NCBI GenBank assembly: GCA_934193515.1
Contig: CAKPVJ010000028.1
Location: 1 to 27,791, forward strand
Direction: 5' to 3'
DNA: 27,791 nucleotides
From: an uncultured Megasphaera sp.
Lineage (GTDB): Bacteria; Bacillota; Negativicutes; Veillonellales; Megasphaeraceae
Shown here: positions 8,070 to 16,270 of the stretch, one piece after another
Numbering within the stretch: position 1 is the first letter of the stretch
Layout of the letters: each line of letters starts with the position of its first letter
The notes under the pieces: generated by a model
Database searches by the model: none
Told to the model about the DNA's origin: nothing
Seen by the model: only the letters and a program-made list of their open reading frames with translations
Translations under genes and position numbers: made by a program

Positions 8070-9437
8070 ATGAAACCATTTGATATGGAACATAGTGCAT
8101 GGGCTCGTTTTTCACCGGAAGAACGAGGCCAAATGGAAGCATATAATGTAAATTACAGACATTTTTTGGATACGGCCCGCACGGAACGCCTGGCCAATAA
8201 AGAAATTCTTCGCCAAGCCAAAGAAGCCGGCTTTAAAGCATGGAACGAATATACGACGCTGCAGCCTGGCGATAAAGTTTACTGGGACCAAAAAGGAAAA
8301 TCGGTCATTTTAGCCGTAATCGGTTCCAAGCCTATAACAGACGGCATGAAAATTGTCGGCTCACATATTGACTGCCCCCGTTTGGACCTAAAAGCCATGC
8401 CTGTCGTTGAAAAAAATAAAATCGTTTACTTCAAAACCCATTACTATGGCGGCCTTTTAAAATATCAGTGGGTCTGCATGCCGCTGTCCCTTATTGGCGT
8501 CGTCTTTACCGCAGACGGCCGTCAAATTGATGTGTCTATCGGGGAAGACCCGGAAGATCCTGTTTTGTATATTAACGACTTGCTGCCTCACCTCGGCAAA
8601 GACCAGGCTGCCAAAAAACTGACAGAAGCTATTACAGGGGAAATGCTCATGCCGATTATCGGCACAAACAGCACCGAAGAAAAAACCAAACCGACTATTC
8701 TTTCCCTGTTAAAAGAAAAATACGGCATTGAAGAAGAAGATTTTGCCAGCGCAGAACTGGAAATCATTCCGGCACAAAAAAGCCGTGAAGTCGGCCTTGA
8801 CCGCTCTATGATCATGTCGCACGGCCACGACGACCGCGTTTGCTCGTACGGCAATTTGGCTGCTATTCTCGCAGCCGCTCCCGGCGAAAAAACGCAGGTA
8901 GCTCTCTTTGCCGATAAAGAAGAAATCGGCTCTGTGGGCAACACCGGCGTTCATTCCTCGTATTTTCTCGACTTTGCGGCAGAACTGTTGGCACTGCAGG
9001 GACAAACAGAAGAACTGTATCTTCGCCGCATGCTCCGCAACAGTGAAGTCCTGTCTGCCGATGTCTGCGCAGCTCTCGACCCCGTATTCGCCAGCGCATA
9101 TGAAGAAAACAACGCGGCAAAACTGGGCTATGGCATTTGCCTTTGCAAGTATACCGGTGCCCGCGGCAAATCAGGCAGCAACGATGCCAATGCTGAATTT
9201 TTAGCTAAAGTCCGTCAAATTTTCAACGGCAACAATGTACCTTGGCAAATCGGTGAACTCGGTAAAGTAGACCAAGGCGGCGGCGGTACGATTGCGTATA
9301 TCATGGCTGACTGGGGCTGTGACGTCGTTGACTGCGGCGTAGCAATGCTCAGTATGCACGCACCGTTGGAATTGGTAGCCAAAGCCGATGCATACAGCGG
9401 CTATTTAGCTTATAAAGCATTCTTCGAAAGCAAATAA
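8070..9437 (+). CDS. apeA: M18 family aspartyl aminopeptidase
   Basis: This is a cytoplasmic di-zinc aminopeptidase of 455 residues that removes N-terminal, typically acidic, residues; these proteins usually form a large tetrahedral dodecamer. Metal and catalytic motifs of the M18 family are visible: SHIDCPRLDLK (His99), SHGHDDRVCSYG with the bridging aspartate, DKEEIGSVGNTG with the paired glutamates, and MHAPLELV near the C-terminus with the last zinc histidine. The ATG is preceded by GGGAGG. It is transcribed away from the M20D amidohydrolase and ends against a strong terminator. It is the third metallopeptidase of this stretch and comes from a family unlike the other two. Confidence 0.92.
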   Translation: MKPFDMEHSAWARFSPEERGQMEAYNVNYRHFLDTARTERLANKEILRQAKEAGFKAWNEYTTLQPGDKVYWDQKGKSVILAVIGSKPITDGMKIVGSHIDCPRLDLKAMPVVEKNKIVYFKTHYYGGLLKYQWVCMPLSLIGVVFTADGRQIDVSIGEDPEDPVLYINDLLPHLGKDQAAKKLTEAITGEMLMPIIGTNSTEEKTKPTILSLLKEKYGIEEEDFASAELEIIPAQKSREVGLDRSMIMSHGHDDRVCSYGNLAAILAAAPGEKTQVALFADKEEIGSVGNTGVHSSYFLDFAAELLALQGQTEELYLRRMLRNSEVLSADVCAALDPVFASAYEENNAAKLGYGICLCKYTGARGKSGSNDANAEFLAKVRQIFNGNNVPWQIGELGKVDQGGGGTIAYIMADWGCDVVDCGVAMLSMHAPLELVAKADAYSGYLAYKAFFESK

Positions 9438-9464
9438 ATCACGCGATATATACATAAAATCACA

Positions 9465-9515
9465 AAAAGGCTGTGACAAAATGCGATTTTTAAATCCATT
9501 TTGTCGCAGCCTTTT
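9465..9515 (+). terminator. Terminator between apeA and the converging flavoprotein gene
   Basis: A 19-bp stem, AAAAGGCTGTGACAAAATG (9465-9483) with CATTTTGTCGCAGCCTTTT (9497-9515), carries one G-U pair around a 13-base loop. A/T tracts at both feet would let it act in both directions. Its stem plan and loop resemble the hairpin at 22071-22125. Confidence 0.8.
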
Positions 9516-9643
9516 GGCTATATAGTTCTAAATACATCGTTTGCAGCATGACGATTCATTTTTTCAAATTTCAAGCCAAAAACTAAAAACGTTTTAGTGT
9601 ATGCAATTATCGCAGCGGCATCATAACTATTGAACTCGGCACG

Positions 9644-10645
9644 TTACGCTTTCTGCATTGCTTTTTTGGCCCATAATGCATCCTGTAAAATAGGTCGGCC
9701 AACACCAATTAAATCAGCCGTTCCATCTGCCAGCAGCTGATTGGCTTCTTCAATAGTCCGCACGCCGCCGGTTGCCATGACAGGAATAGATACAGCCTGC
9801 TTAATCGCCTTAGCTGCATCGCCAAAATACCCTGCTTCTTCGTGACCCGGACGGGTATAACCGCACATGCCGCCGGAAATATCCAACAAATCTACGCCTT
9901 CTTTTTCAAAAATTTTAGCAGCTGCCACGCCGTCGGCAATCGTGCTGCCGCCTTCCATATAATCGCAGGCTCCCAAACGCAGCGCCACAGGGAAGTCACT
10001 GCCTACAGCGCGGCGTACTGCCCGAATGACTTCAACATGAAAACGAACGCGGTTTTCCAGCGAATCGCAGCCGTATTCGTCATGCCGTTTATTCGTCAGA
10101 GGTGAATAAAACTGGTCCAATAAGTATCCGTGCGCTGAATGAATTTCTACACCGTCAAATCCAGCATAGCGGACGCGAATGGCTGCGTTGGCATATTTAG
10201 CAGTTAACACTGCTATTTCTTCTTTTGTCAATTCATGAGGAAATACGGCTTCACTGCTCCACGGGTGATGAACCCAAGCTGCGCTGGGGCCTACGGGGCC
10301 GCCGCCGATATCGGCTGTTTCTGAAGCTATGCCGGCATGATTCAGCTGCGCAAAAACCTTTGTCAAACCTGCTGCATGGATGCTGCGAACTAATTGCTGC
10401 AAGCCAAACAAATCTGCGTCGTCACCAAGAGATACTTGTTTGGGATTAGCTCGTCCCAACTTGTCAACATAGCAGTGTTCTGTAATAATCAATCCCAAAT
10501 AGCCACCCAAGGCTCTTTCGCTGTAATATTGGCACAAGGTACTGGGGACATTGCCGTTTTCAGACATGCGCCGCGCCATAGGCGGCATGACCAAGCGATT
10601 AGACAACTGTACGGATTGAATAGAAATAGCATCTGTAATCTGCAT
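9644..10645 (-). CDS. NADH:flavin oxidoreductase, old yellow enzyme family
   Basis: This FMN-binding TIM barrel has 333 residues. Visible features are PPMARR near the N-terminus, FAQLNHAG (98-105) with an FMN/substrate-contacting histidine, the family signature GFDGVEIHSAHGYLLDQF (162-179), the PLTNKRHDEYG loop, and GVGRPIL for phosphate binding at the C-terminus. It stops after the barrel, so it lacks the iron-sulphur/FAD extension of 2,4-dienoyl-CoA reductase and bile-acid reductases of the same superfamily. Such short members reduce activated alkenes such as enones and quinones using NAD(P)H, but the physiological substrate is unknown. The ATG has GATGAGG upstream. mntP is divergent from it. 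Confidence 0.9.
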   Translation of the reverse strand: MQITDAISIQSVQLSNRLVMPPMARRMSENGNVPSTLCQYYSERALGGYLGLIITEHCYVDKLGRANPKQVSLGDDADLFGLQQLVRSIHAAGLTKVFAQLNHAGIASETADIGGGPVGPSAAWVHHPWSSEAVFPHELTKEEIAVLTAKYANAAIRVRYAGFDGVEIHSAHGYLLDQFYSPLTNKRHDEYGCDSLENRVRFHVEVIRAVRRAVGSDFPVALRLGACDYMEGGSTIADGVAAAKIFEKEGVDLLDISGGMCGYTRPGHEEAGYFGDAAKAIKQAVSIPVMATGGVRTIEEANQLLADGTADLIGVGRPILQDALWAKKAMQKA

Positions 10646-10730
10646 ATATACCTCATCTCTTATTTATAATTATTTTCATTTTACTATATTTTCAACCGAA
10701 AAATCTACTATTATTTTTATTTTTTTAGCA

Positions 10731-10759
10731 TTGACAATGTTCTTTCTATCCCTTATAAT
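10731..10759 (+). promoter_or_regulatory. mntP promoter
   Basis: TTGACA (10731-10736), a 17-base spacer and TATAAT (10754-10759): a consensus sigma-A promoter. Transcription would begin near 10766, directly at the 5' end of the riboswitch. Confidence 0.9.
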
Positions 10760-10761
10760 AC

Positions 10762-10898
10762 AAGGCAATGCTTTAAGGGAGTAATCAGTACATCCTATAT
10801 GTATAGTAGTATCGACATACTGGCGCAGTTCGCCCGGTGCTATTTGAAATGATGAGACTTAGAGGCAGTCTGTTGACTGTCGATAAGTCTCTTTTTTT
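10762..10898 (+). promoter_or_regulatory. yybP-ykoY manganese riboswitch
   Basis: The leader of mntP contains the family's two hallmark loops: AAGGGAGTA (10775-10783) and GTATCGACATACTGGCGC (10808-10825), close to the conserved loop of the E. coli mntP/alx leaders. It ends in a terminator hairpin. The family binds Mn2+ and, when bound, favours read-through, so mntP would be expressed when manganese is in excess. Having a manganese exporter directly downstream supports the call independently. Confidence 0.87.
10854..10898 (+). terminator. Riboswitch expression-platform terminator
   Basis: GAGACTTA-GA-GGCAGTC, loop TGTT, GACTGTC-GA-TAAGTCTC, then seven T. The two 7-8 bp stems are perfect around a symmetric GA/GA internal loop. 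It stands between the Mn2+ sensor and the mntP ribosome binding site. Confidence 0.92.
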
Positions 10899-10941
10899 AT
10901 CGCTAATCCCTGTGTATATATGCAAAAAAGGAGTCACTATC

Positions 10942-11499
10942 ATGAATGCGTTGGAATTATTTATATTAGCTATTGGCCTGTCTATGGATGCCTTCGCCGT
11001 TTCTGTCTGCAAAGGGCTTTCACTGGGCCGCATCAGCTGGAAACATATGTGTATTGCCGGTGCCTGGTTTGGCGGCTTTCAGTTTCTCATGCCTACGTTT
11101 GGCTATTATTTGGGAAATTTCTTTACGGAAATCATTACGTCGTACAACTACTGGATCGCTTTTATTCTTTTGACGCTCATTGGTGCCAATATGATTAAAG
11201 AATCCACGGAAGAAGGCGACTGTCCCGATGCGAACATGGCTATTCCGGCGATGTTCGCACTTGCCGTCGCTACGAGTATCGATGCTCTTGCCGTCGGCGT
11301 CACCTTTGCCTTTATGGACGTCGCCATTATTCCGGCCGCTGTTTCTATCGGCTGTGTAACCTTCTGCTGTTCAGCCATCGGCGTCAAAACAGGCAGTCTG
11401 TTTGGCTTGAAATATAAAACCAAAGCCGAACGCATCGGCGGTTTGGTATTAATTCTTTTAGGCCTGAAAATCCTTTTGGAAGGATTGGGCATACTGTAA
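10942..11499 (+). CDS. mntP: Manganese efflux pump MntP
   Basis: This inner-membrane exporter of 185 residues expels Mn2+. It shows the two pseudo-repeats of the MntP (UPF0059) family, each starting with an aspartate motif within the membrane: GLSMDAFAVS (Asp16) and TSIDALAVG (Asp114). About six hydrophobic segments are visible, near 3-25, 36-58, 68-85, 102-125, 128-150 and 165-182. Between the halves is a short charged loop (KESTEEGDCPD). The ATG at 10942 is chosen because AAAAAGGAG lies 7-8 bases upstream; an upstream in-frame start at 10837 would fall inside the riboswitch. The gene is controlled by the manganese riboswitch at 10762-10898 and followed by its own terminator. Confidence 0.95.
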   Translation: MNALELFILAIGLSMDAFAVSVCKGLSLGRISWKHMCIAGAWFGGFQFLMPTFGYYLGNFFTEIITSYNYWIAFILLTLIGANMIKESTEEGDCPDANMAIPAMFALAVATSIDALAVGVTFAFMDVAIIPAAVSIGCVTFCCSAIGVKTGSLFGLKYKTKAERIGGLVLILLGLKILLEGLGIL

Positions 11500-11528
11500 A
11501 TACCTATACCAAATATCTTCCATGTAAT

Positions 11529-11569
11529 AAAAGAGAGTACGCACCAACTTTCGGTGCATACTCTCTTTT
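11529..11569 (+). terminator. mntP terminator
   Basis: AAAAGAGAGTACGCACC, loop AACTTTC, GGTGCATACTCTCTTTT. The stem is 17 bp with one mismatch and has a T tract, 30 bases past the mntP stop. Confidence 0.85.
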
Positions 11570-11581
11570 GCATATCCGGTC

Positions 11582-11623
11582 AAAAAAAGACAGCATGACA
11601 AATCGTATGCGTATCATGCTGTC
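11582..11623 (-). terminator. Terminator of the metG-tatD operon
   Basis: Minus strand GACAGCATGA, 15-base loop, TCATGCTGTC, then seven T (11588-11582). It lies 12 bases after the stop of the last gene. Confidence 0.88.
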
Positions 11624-11634
11624 TTGTATATCAT

Positions 11635-11901
11635 TTATGATGGGGAGACAATTTCTGCCTTAAAGACATTGATAACGTCCGCATCCGGACAGCAGAACAC
11701 AGCTGTTCCTTCCGGCTGGCCCGGTATTGCTCCGCCATACCGCAAAATATCGACATAGGGGAAAGCGGCATGCATTGCCATCGGACAGATTTTACCTCTA
11801 TCCGTATCAAAGTCAAAGGTATCTCCTACGCGATGACCGTGATGACAGCCGCCTGTACCGATTTTTTTGATTAATGTCAATTTAATTTTCGGTCTTGCCA
11901 T
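11635..11901 (-). CDS. TIGR04076 family protein, function unknown
   Basis: An 88-residue soluble protein. It matches the TIGR04076 pattern: an early cysteine/histidine patch and GD (GGCHHGHRVGDTF), a central CPMA, a ...LRYGG segment, then CCPD followed by VFKAEI. The retained cysteines and histidines suggest metal or redox chemistry, but no activity is established for the family. The ATG lies 2 bases after the tatD stop and uses AGGAGA within the end of tatD, so it is the last gene of the metG-tatD unit. A terminator follows at once. Confidence 0.75.
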   Translation of the reverse strand: MARPKIKLTLIKKIGTGGCHHGHRVGDTFDFDTDRGKICPMAMHAAFPYVDILRYGGAIPGQPEGTAVFCCPDADVINVFKAEIVSPS

Positions 11902-11903
11902 GC

Positions 11904-12677
11904 CTATTCTCCTGTAATACCAAAAATTCGCTTGCCATTTTCCAGCGTAATCCGCTGTACGTCAGCCACATCCATATTGCGAAGACGGGCAATTTCTGCA
12001 GCTACGTACTGTACATAGGCTGGCTCATTGCGTTTTCCCCGATACGGCGGCGGCGTCAGATACGGGCAGTCCGTTTCAATAAGGATTCGGTCCATCGGAA
12101 GTTCACTGACAATCCGTTTGAGCTTCGTCGATTTAGGAAACACCATCGTACCGGTAAAGCCTATATAAAATCCCATTTTAATGAGTTCTTCTGCCATTTC
12201 CAAGCTGCCGGAATAGCAGTGGAACACGCCGCGGATACCTTTGCCGTATTGGCGCAGAATATCCATGGTATCCCCGTGAGCTTCTCTGTCATGAATATCA
12301 ATCGGCACGTCCAATTCCACAGCCATCTGTACCTGCTTAATAAATACCTCCTGCTGAATTTCATGAGACGGTTCAGGCCAATGATAGTCCAAGCCAACTT
12401 CACCAATAGCGACAACCTTGGGTTCTGTCTGAATCCATTGGCGAATCTGTTCAAACCCTTCCGGCGTTGCTGAAGCGGCTTCTTCCGGATGAATGCCGAC
12501 GGCGGCATAAATCTGTTTGTATTGGTGTGTCATAGCAACGGATTCTGCCGATGTTTTGATATCCGTACCAGGACACATCATGTAAGTCAAGCCTGTGGTA
12601 AAAGCCCGCTGCAGCATGGCTTCCCGGTCTGCTGCATAGGCTTCATCGTTGACATGGCAGTGTGTATCAAACAACAT
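11904..12677 (-). CDS. tatD: TatD family deoxyribonuclease
   Basis: A metal-dependent hydrolase of the TatD/YcfH type (257 residues), a TIM-barrel exonuclease linked to DNA repair and D-aminoacyl-tRNA-type quality control in some lineages. Metal ligands can be read in order: DTHCH (His6, His8), GEVGLDY (Glu93), IHDREAH (His129), HCYSG (His153) and ETDCPYLTP (Asp203). RGKRNEP, conserved in the family, follows. Its ATG overlaps the metG stop by one base (TAATG), which implies translational coupling. The metG-tatD order is conserved across Bacillota (yabD in Bacillus). Confidence 0.93.
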   Translation of the reverse strand: MLFDTHCHVNDEAYAADREAMLQRAFTTGLTYMMCPGTDIKTSAESVAMTHQYKQIYAAVGIHPEEAASATPEGFEQIRQWIQTEPKVVAIGEVGLDYHWPEPSHEIQQEVFIKQVQMAVELDVPIDIHDREAHGDTMDILRQYGKGIRGVFHCYSGSLEMAEELIKMGFYIGFTGTMVFPKSTKLKRIVSELPMDRILIETDCPYLTPPPYRGKRNEPAYVQYVAAEIARLRNMDVADVQRITLENGKRIFGITGE

Positions 12678-14614
12678 TAGCGTACCCGGCTTCCTGCAGG
12701 CATGCCGTCTGCACTGACGACCTGCAGTTTGTCAGCTCCGTCAAGAGCAGCCAAAATCATGCCGTTTGATTCTACGCCGCAGAGTTTGACCGGCTTGAGA
12801 TTGGTAACGACAACGACGCAGTGGCCAATCAAGTCATCCGGTGCATAGTGCTGTGAAATACCGCTGACAATCTGGCGGGTTTCTGTTCCCAAATCGATTT
12901 GGAATTTCAACAGCTTTTTGGCTTTTGGAATTTTTTCACACGCAATGACTTTCCCTACACGCAGGTCGCATTTGGCAAAATCATCAATCGTGATTTCCGG
13001 TTTTGTCGGTTCTTTAGCAGCCGGGCAAGCCTGCGCTTCTTTCTTTTCTTCTTCGTTTTCAGCAATTTCTTCTTCCAAATCGTACCGTGGGAAAAGCGCA
13101 TGGCCCTTGCAGACTTTAGTATCTGCCGGATAGTTGCCCCATACCTGTGCAGCCTGAATGTTGGCTGCTGCAAAATCACCCAAGCCCAGCTGTTTCCACA
13201 TTTCAACCGCACTGGCAGGCATAAACGGGCTGATTAAGGTCGCAATGATACGCATGGAGTCAAGCAAATTGTACAATACGGTCTGCAGCCGTTCTTTTTG
13301 GGCATCGTCTTTGGCCAAAACCCAAGGCGTTGTTTCGTCGATATATTTATTGCTGCGGCGGATCAGTGCCCAAACGTCATTGATGGCATCATTAATCTTC
13401 ATGTCATCCATGTATGTTTCAAAATCTTTGGCCGTTTTTACCGCACAAGCAGCTAAATCATCATCAACAGCTTCTTTTACGGTCGGACCGGCTGCTACGC
13501 CGCCTTCATATTTTTCTACCATAGCTAACGTACGTTGCAGCAAATTGCCCAAATCGTTGGCCAGGTCAGAGTTGATGCGTTTGATAAAAGACGGTAAAGA
13601 GAAGTTGCCGTCTTGTCCCAGGCGCACTTCTTTAAGCAAATAATACCGAAGCGCATCGGCACCATAGCGGTCAATCAGCGGAATCGGGTCGACGACGTTG
13701 CCGAGAGATTTACTCATTTTCGTACCATCCACAATAAGCCAGCCGTGTCCAAACACTTTCTTCGGCAAAGGCAGGCCGCAGCTCATGAGCATAATCGGCC
13801 AGATAATCGTATGGAAACGAACGATTTCTTTACCGACAAGATGCAAATCTGCCGGCCAGAACTTTTTGAATTTTTCCGGATCGTCTATATAGCCGGCTGC
13901 TGTCAAATAGTTGGCCAAAGCGTCAAACCATACGTATACAACATGTTTGGGATCCCAAGGCACTTTGATGCCCCAGTCAAAGGACGTACGAGATACGCAC
14001 AAATCTTCCAAACCGCTTTTAACGAAGGCAATCATTTCATTGCGCCGTGATTCCGGCTGAATGAAATCAGGATTTTCTTCAATGAATTTCAGCCAGCGAT
14101 CTGCGTATTTATTCATTTTTAAGAAATAGGCTTCTTCTTTGACCAATTCCAACGGACGGCCGCAGTCCGGGCAGATATGTTTTCCTTCCGGCAGCTTGTT
14201 TTCCGGCCAGAATGATTCACAAGGCGTACAGTACCAGCCTTTATATTCGCCTTTGTAAATATCGCCGTTATCATAGGAAATCTGCATTAATTTCTGTACT
14301 ACTTTTTCGTGGCGCGGCTGTGTCGTGCGAATAAAATCATCATTGGAAATATTTAATTTTTTCCAAAGCTGCTGGAAAAGGGCTACGATTTCATCAACAT
14401 ATTCAATCGGTGTTACCCCTTTAGCTTCAGCAGCACGCTGAATTTTCTGGCCATGTTCGTCAGAACCAGTCAGAAAAAATACATCATCGCCGCGCAGACG
14501 ATGAAAACGAGCCAATGAATCGGCAATGGTTGTGCAATACGTGTGCCCAATGTGAAGTTTGGCACTTGGATAGTAAATCGGGGTCGTGATGTAATACTTT
14601 TTCTTTTCAGACAT
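12677..14614 (-). CDS. metG: Methionyl-tRNA synthetase
   Basis: A class I synthetase that charges methionine to tRNA-Met (645 residues). The HIGH signature is LHIGHTY (His21-His24), and KMSKS is at 299-303. One zinc knuckle is present, C129xxC132 and C148xxC151. The C-terminal part from about residue 545 is an EMAP/Trbp-type tRNA-binding OB fold (DLRVGKVIACEKIPKAKKL...), joined by a lysine/glutamate-rich linker, so this is the dimerising long form. The ATG has AGGAGG 8 bases upstream. It follows rsmI by 33 bases and is translationally coupled to tatD. No T-box is visible upstream, so it probably relies on the upstream transcript. Confidence 0.97.
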   Translation of the reverse strand: MSEKKKYYITTPIYYPSAKLHIGHTYCTTIADSLARFHRLRGDDVFFLTGSDEHGQKIQRAAEAKGVTPIEYVDEIVALFQQLWKKLNISNDDFIRTTQPRHEKVVQKLMQISYDNGDIYKGEYKGWYCTPCESFWPENKLPEGKHICPDCGRPLELVKEEAYFLKMNKYADRWLKFIEENPDFIQPESRRNEMIAFVKSGLEDLCVSRTSFDWGIKVPWDPKHVVYVWFDALANYLTAAGYIDDPEKFKKFWPADLHLVGKEIVRFHTIIWPIMLMSCGLPLPKKVFGHGWLIVDGTKMSKSLGNVVDPIPLIDRYGADALRYYLLKEVRLGQDGNFSLPSFIKRINSDLANDLGNLLQRTLAMVEKYEGGVAAGPTVKEAVDDDLAACAVKTAKDFETYMDDMKINDAINDVWALIRRSNKYIDETTPWVLAKDDAQKERLQTVLYNLLDSMRIIATLISPFMPASAVEMWKQLGLGDFAAANIQAAQVWGNYPADTKVCKGHALFPRYDLEEEIAENEEEKKEAQACPAAKEPTKPEITIDDFAKCDLRVGKVIACEKIPKAKKLLKFQIDLGTETRQIVSGISQHYAPDDLIGHCVVVVTNLKPVKLCGVESNGMILAALDGADKLQVVSADGMPAGSRVR

Positions 14615-14647
14615 GTGGTTTCCTCCTATACCGGCAAATGAGCCGGT

Positions 14648-15496
14648 TTATGATAACGTGAGCGCAGCCTGATACACACTGCGTTTGGGCACGCCGCACC
14701 GTCTGGCGACCATGCGGACAGCCTCTTTTTTATCTACGCCCTGGTCCATAAGCTCTTGAACCAAAGACGCATAATCAACGTTGCCGTCGGCAGCGGCTGG
14801 ATTTTCAGGCTCTGCTCCTGCAACGAGAATAACAAATTCACCGCGCGTCCCCTGAGCCGCTAGTTCATGCTGCAGCTGACTCAGGGTACCACGCATATAT
14901 TGTTCATATTTTTTAGTCAGTTCCCGGCAAAGGACGGCTTGTCTGTCACCGAGAACTGCCATGATTTCAGTCAGTACATGTTGAATGCGGTGCGGTGCTT
15001 CATAGAAAATGAGCGTACCTTCGTATTGCTTAATGCGTTCCAATACGGGCAGCCGATGTTTCTGCGTTTTCGGCAAAAATCCGATGAACGTAAACCGCGT
15101 CGTATCCATGCCGGAAGCAATCAGTCCGGTAAGGCCCGCATTGGGGCCCGGCAGCGGCACAACGGGAATGCCAGCTTCAATCGCCAAGCGTACCAAATCA
15201 CTGCCTGGGTCGCAAATCGCCGGCATGCCGGCATCGCTGACCAAGGCCAGCATCGTGCCTTCCTGCAGTTTTTGAATCAGCAGGGGGCCTTTTTCCGCTT
15301 TGTTGTGTTCATGATAACTGGTAAGCGGCGTATCAATCTCATAAGCAGACAACAGCTGCTTTGTATGACGTGTATCTTCTGCCGCAATGAGGTCCGCTTC
15401 CCGCAGACACCGCACTGTTCGATACGTAATATCTTCCAAATTGCCAATAGGCGTCGCACATAAGTATAAAGTTCCTTTTTGAAATACTTCTGCCAT
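14648..15496 (-). CDS. rsmI: 16S rRNA (cytidine1402-2'-O)-methyltransferase
   Basis: This 282-residue SAM-dependent tetrapyrrole-methylase-fold enzyme adds the 2'-O-methyl group at C1402 in the ribosomal P site. Family motifs are present: LCATPIGNLEDIT near the N-terminus, AEDTRHTKQLL, SDAGMPAICDPG, PLPGPNAGLTG and IFYEAPHR. The C-terminal RsmI helix-turn-helix-like tail (KKEAVRMVARRCGVPKRSVYQ) is complete. The ATG is preceded by AAGGAG. It sits between the trmN6-like gene and metG, as in Bacillus, but without the intervening GIY-YIG (yazA) and abrB genes. Confidence 0.95.
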   Translation of the reverse strand: MAEVFQKGTLYLCATPIGNLEDITYRTVRCLREADLIAAEDTRHTKQLLSAYEIDTPLTSYHEHNKAEKGPLLIQKLQEGTMLALVSDAGMPAICDPGSDLVRLAIEAGIPVVPLPGPNAGLTGLIASGMDTTRFTFIGFLPKTQKHRLPVLERIKQYEGTLIFYEAPHRIQHVLTEIMAVLGDRQAVLCRELTKKYEQYMRGTLSQLQHELAAQGTRGEFVILVAGAEPENPAAADGNVDYASLVQELMDQGVDKKEAVRMVARRCGVPKRSVYQAALTLS

Positions 15497-15535
15497 TATC
15501 TGCTCCTTGCCGGTTTCTTTTGAAAAACCGCTATG

Positions 15536-16270
15536 CTACATTTTTCCATATAACTGCAGTACGGCTTCGCTGTACGAGCCGTCTGCCCGATGAACCATCA
15601 AAGGCGGCAGGATTTCCATGCCCGTACTGCCGCCGCGAATTCCTTCGACGAGAAACAGCTTGGCTTTTTTGTCGGGGCGGCTGTGAACCATTTGTATACA
15701 TTTGGGCTCAATGTCATGGGCGCGCATAGCTTCCAATATATCTGTCAGCCGTTCCGTAATATGAACCATGCGGAAGCGGCCGTGGAATTTGAGTGCATAC
15801 TGCACTGCCGTCAATACGTCATCCAGTGTCGCTGTTTCTTCATGTCTGGCCCGGCGTATTCCTTGTACGGCACTGTAAGCGCCGCGGCTTTTTTCCCGGT
15901 ACGGGGGATTCGCATACACAGCCGCATAGGCACCGCTGGCCGTCCATTCTTTGATATGGCGGTAATCCTGCTCCAAAATAGTAATGCAGTCGTCTTTGGC
16001 GTTAAGTAATACATTGCGCCGCGCAACATCCGCCATGACCGGGTTCAGTTCCACACCCGTAACCTGTCTGGCACCGCGCGCCGTCAATATCAACGGAATG
16101 GCTGCCGTTCCTGTCCCCAAATCCAAGGCTGGACCATGGGGCACCCTGCCGAAATGAGCCAGCAGCACCGTATCCAGGGAAAAACAAAATTGGTCGTCGC
16201 GCTGAATGATTTTCATGCCGTCCAAGACCAAATCATCGAGCCGTTCGTGCTCCTGCAGCTTAACCTTCAT
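15536..16270 (-). CDS. tRNA1(Val) (adenine-37-N6)-methyltransferase-like protein
   Basis: A 244-residue Rossmann-fold SAM methyltransferase. The SAM loop reads ALDLGTGTAAIPL (48-60), and the amino-methyltransferase catalytic motif NPPY is at 121-124. This fits the TrmN6/YfiC/YabB group that methylates A37 of tRNA1(Val). Synteny agrees: Bacillus yabB is likewise found between ricT and rsmI. The start overlaps the ricT coding end by 11 bases, indicating coupling. The primosome-linked yabA, which lies between ricT and yabB in Bacillus, is missing here. Confidence 0.88.
   Translation of the reverse strand: MKVKLQEHERLDDLVLDGMKIIQRDDQFCFSLDTVLLAHFGRVPHGPALDLGTGTAAIPLILTARGARQVTGVELNPVMADVARRNVLLNAKDDCITILEQDYRHIKEWTASGAYAAVYANPPYREKSRGAYSAVQGIRRARHEETATLDDVLTAVQYALKFHGRFRMVHITERLTDILEAMRAHDIEPKCIQMVHSRPDKKAKLFLVEGIRGGSTGMEILPPLMVHRADGSYSEAVLQLYGKM

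Noticed and set aside
9582..9598. Small palindrome ACTAAAA-ACG-TTTTAGT
   Set aside because: It is short, AT-only in its arms apart from C/G, and stands between converging genes where an operator has nothing to control.
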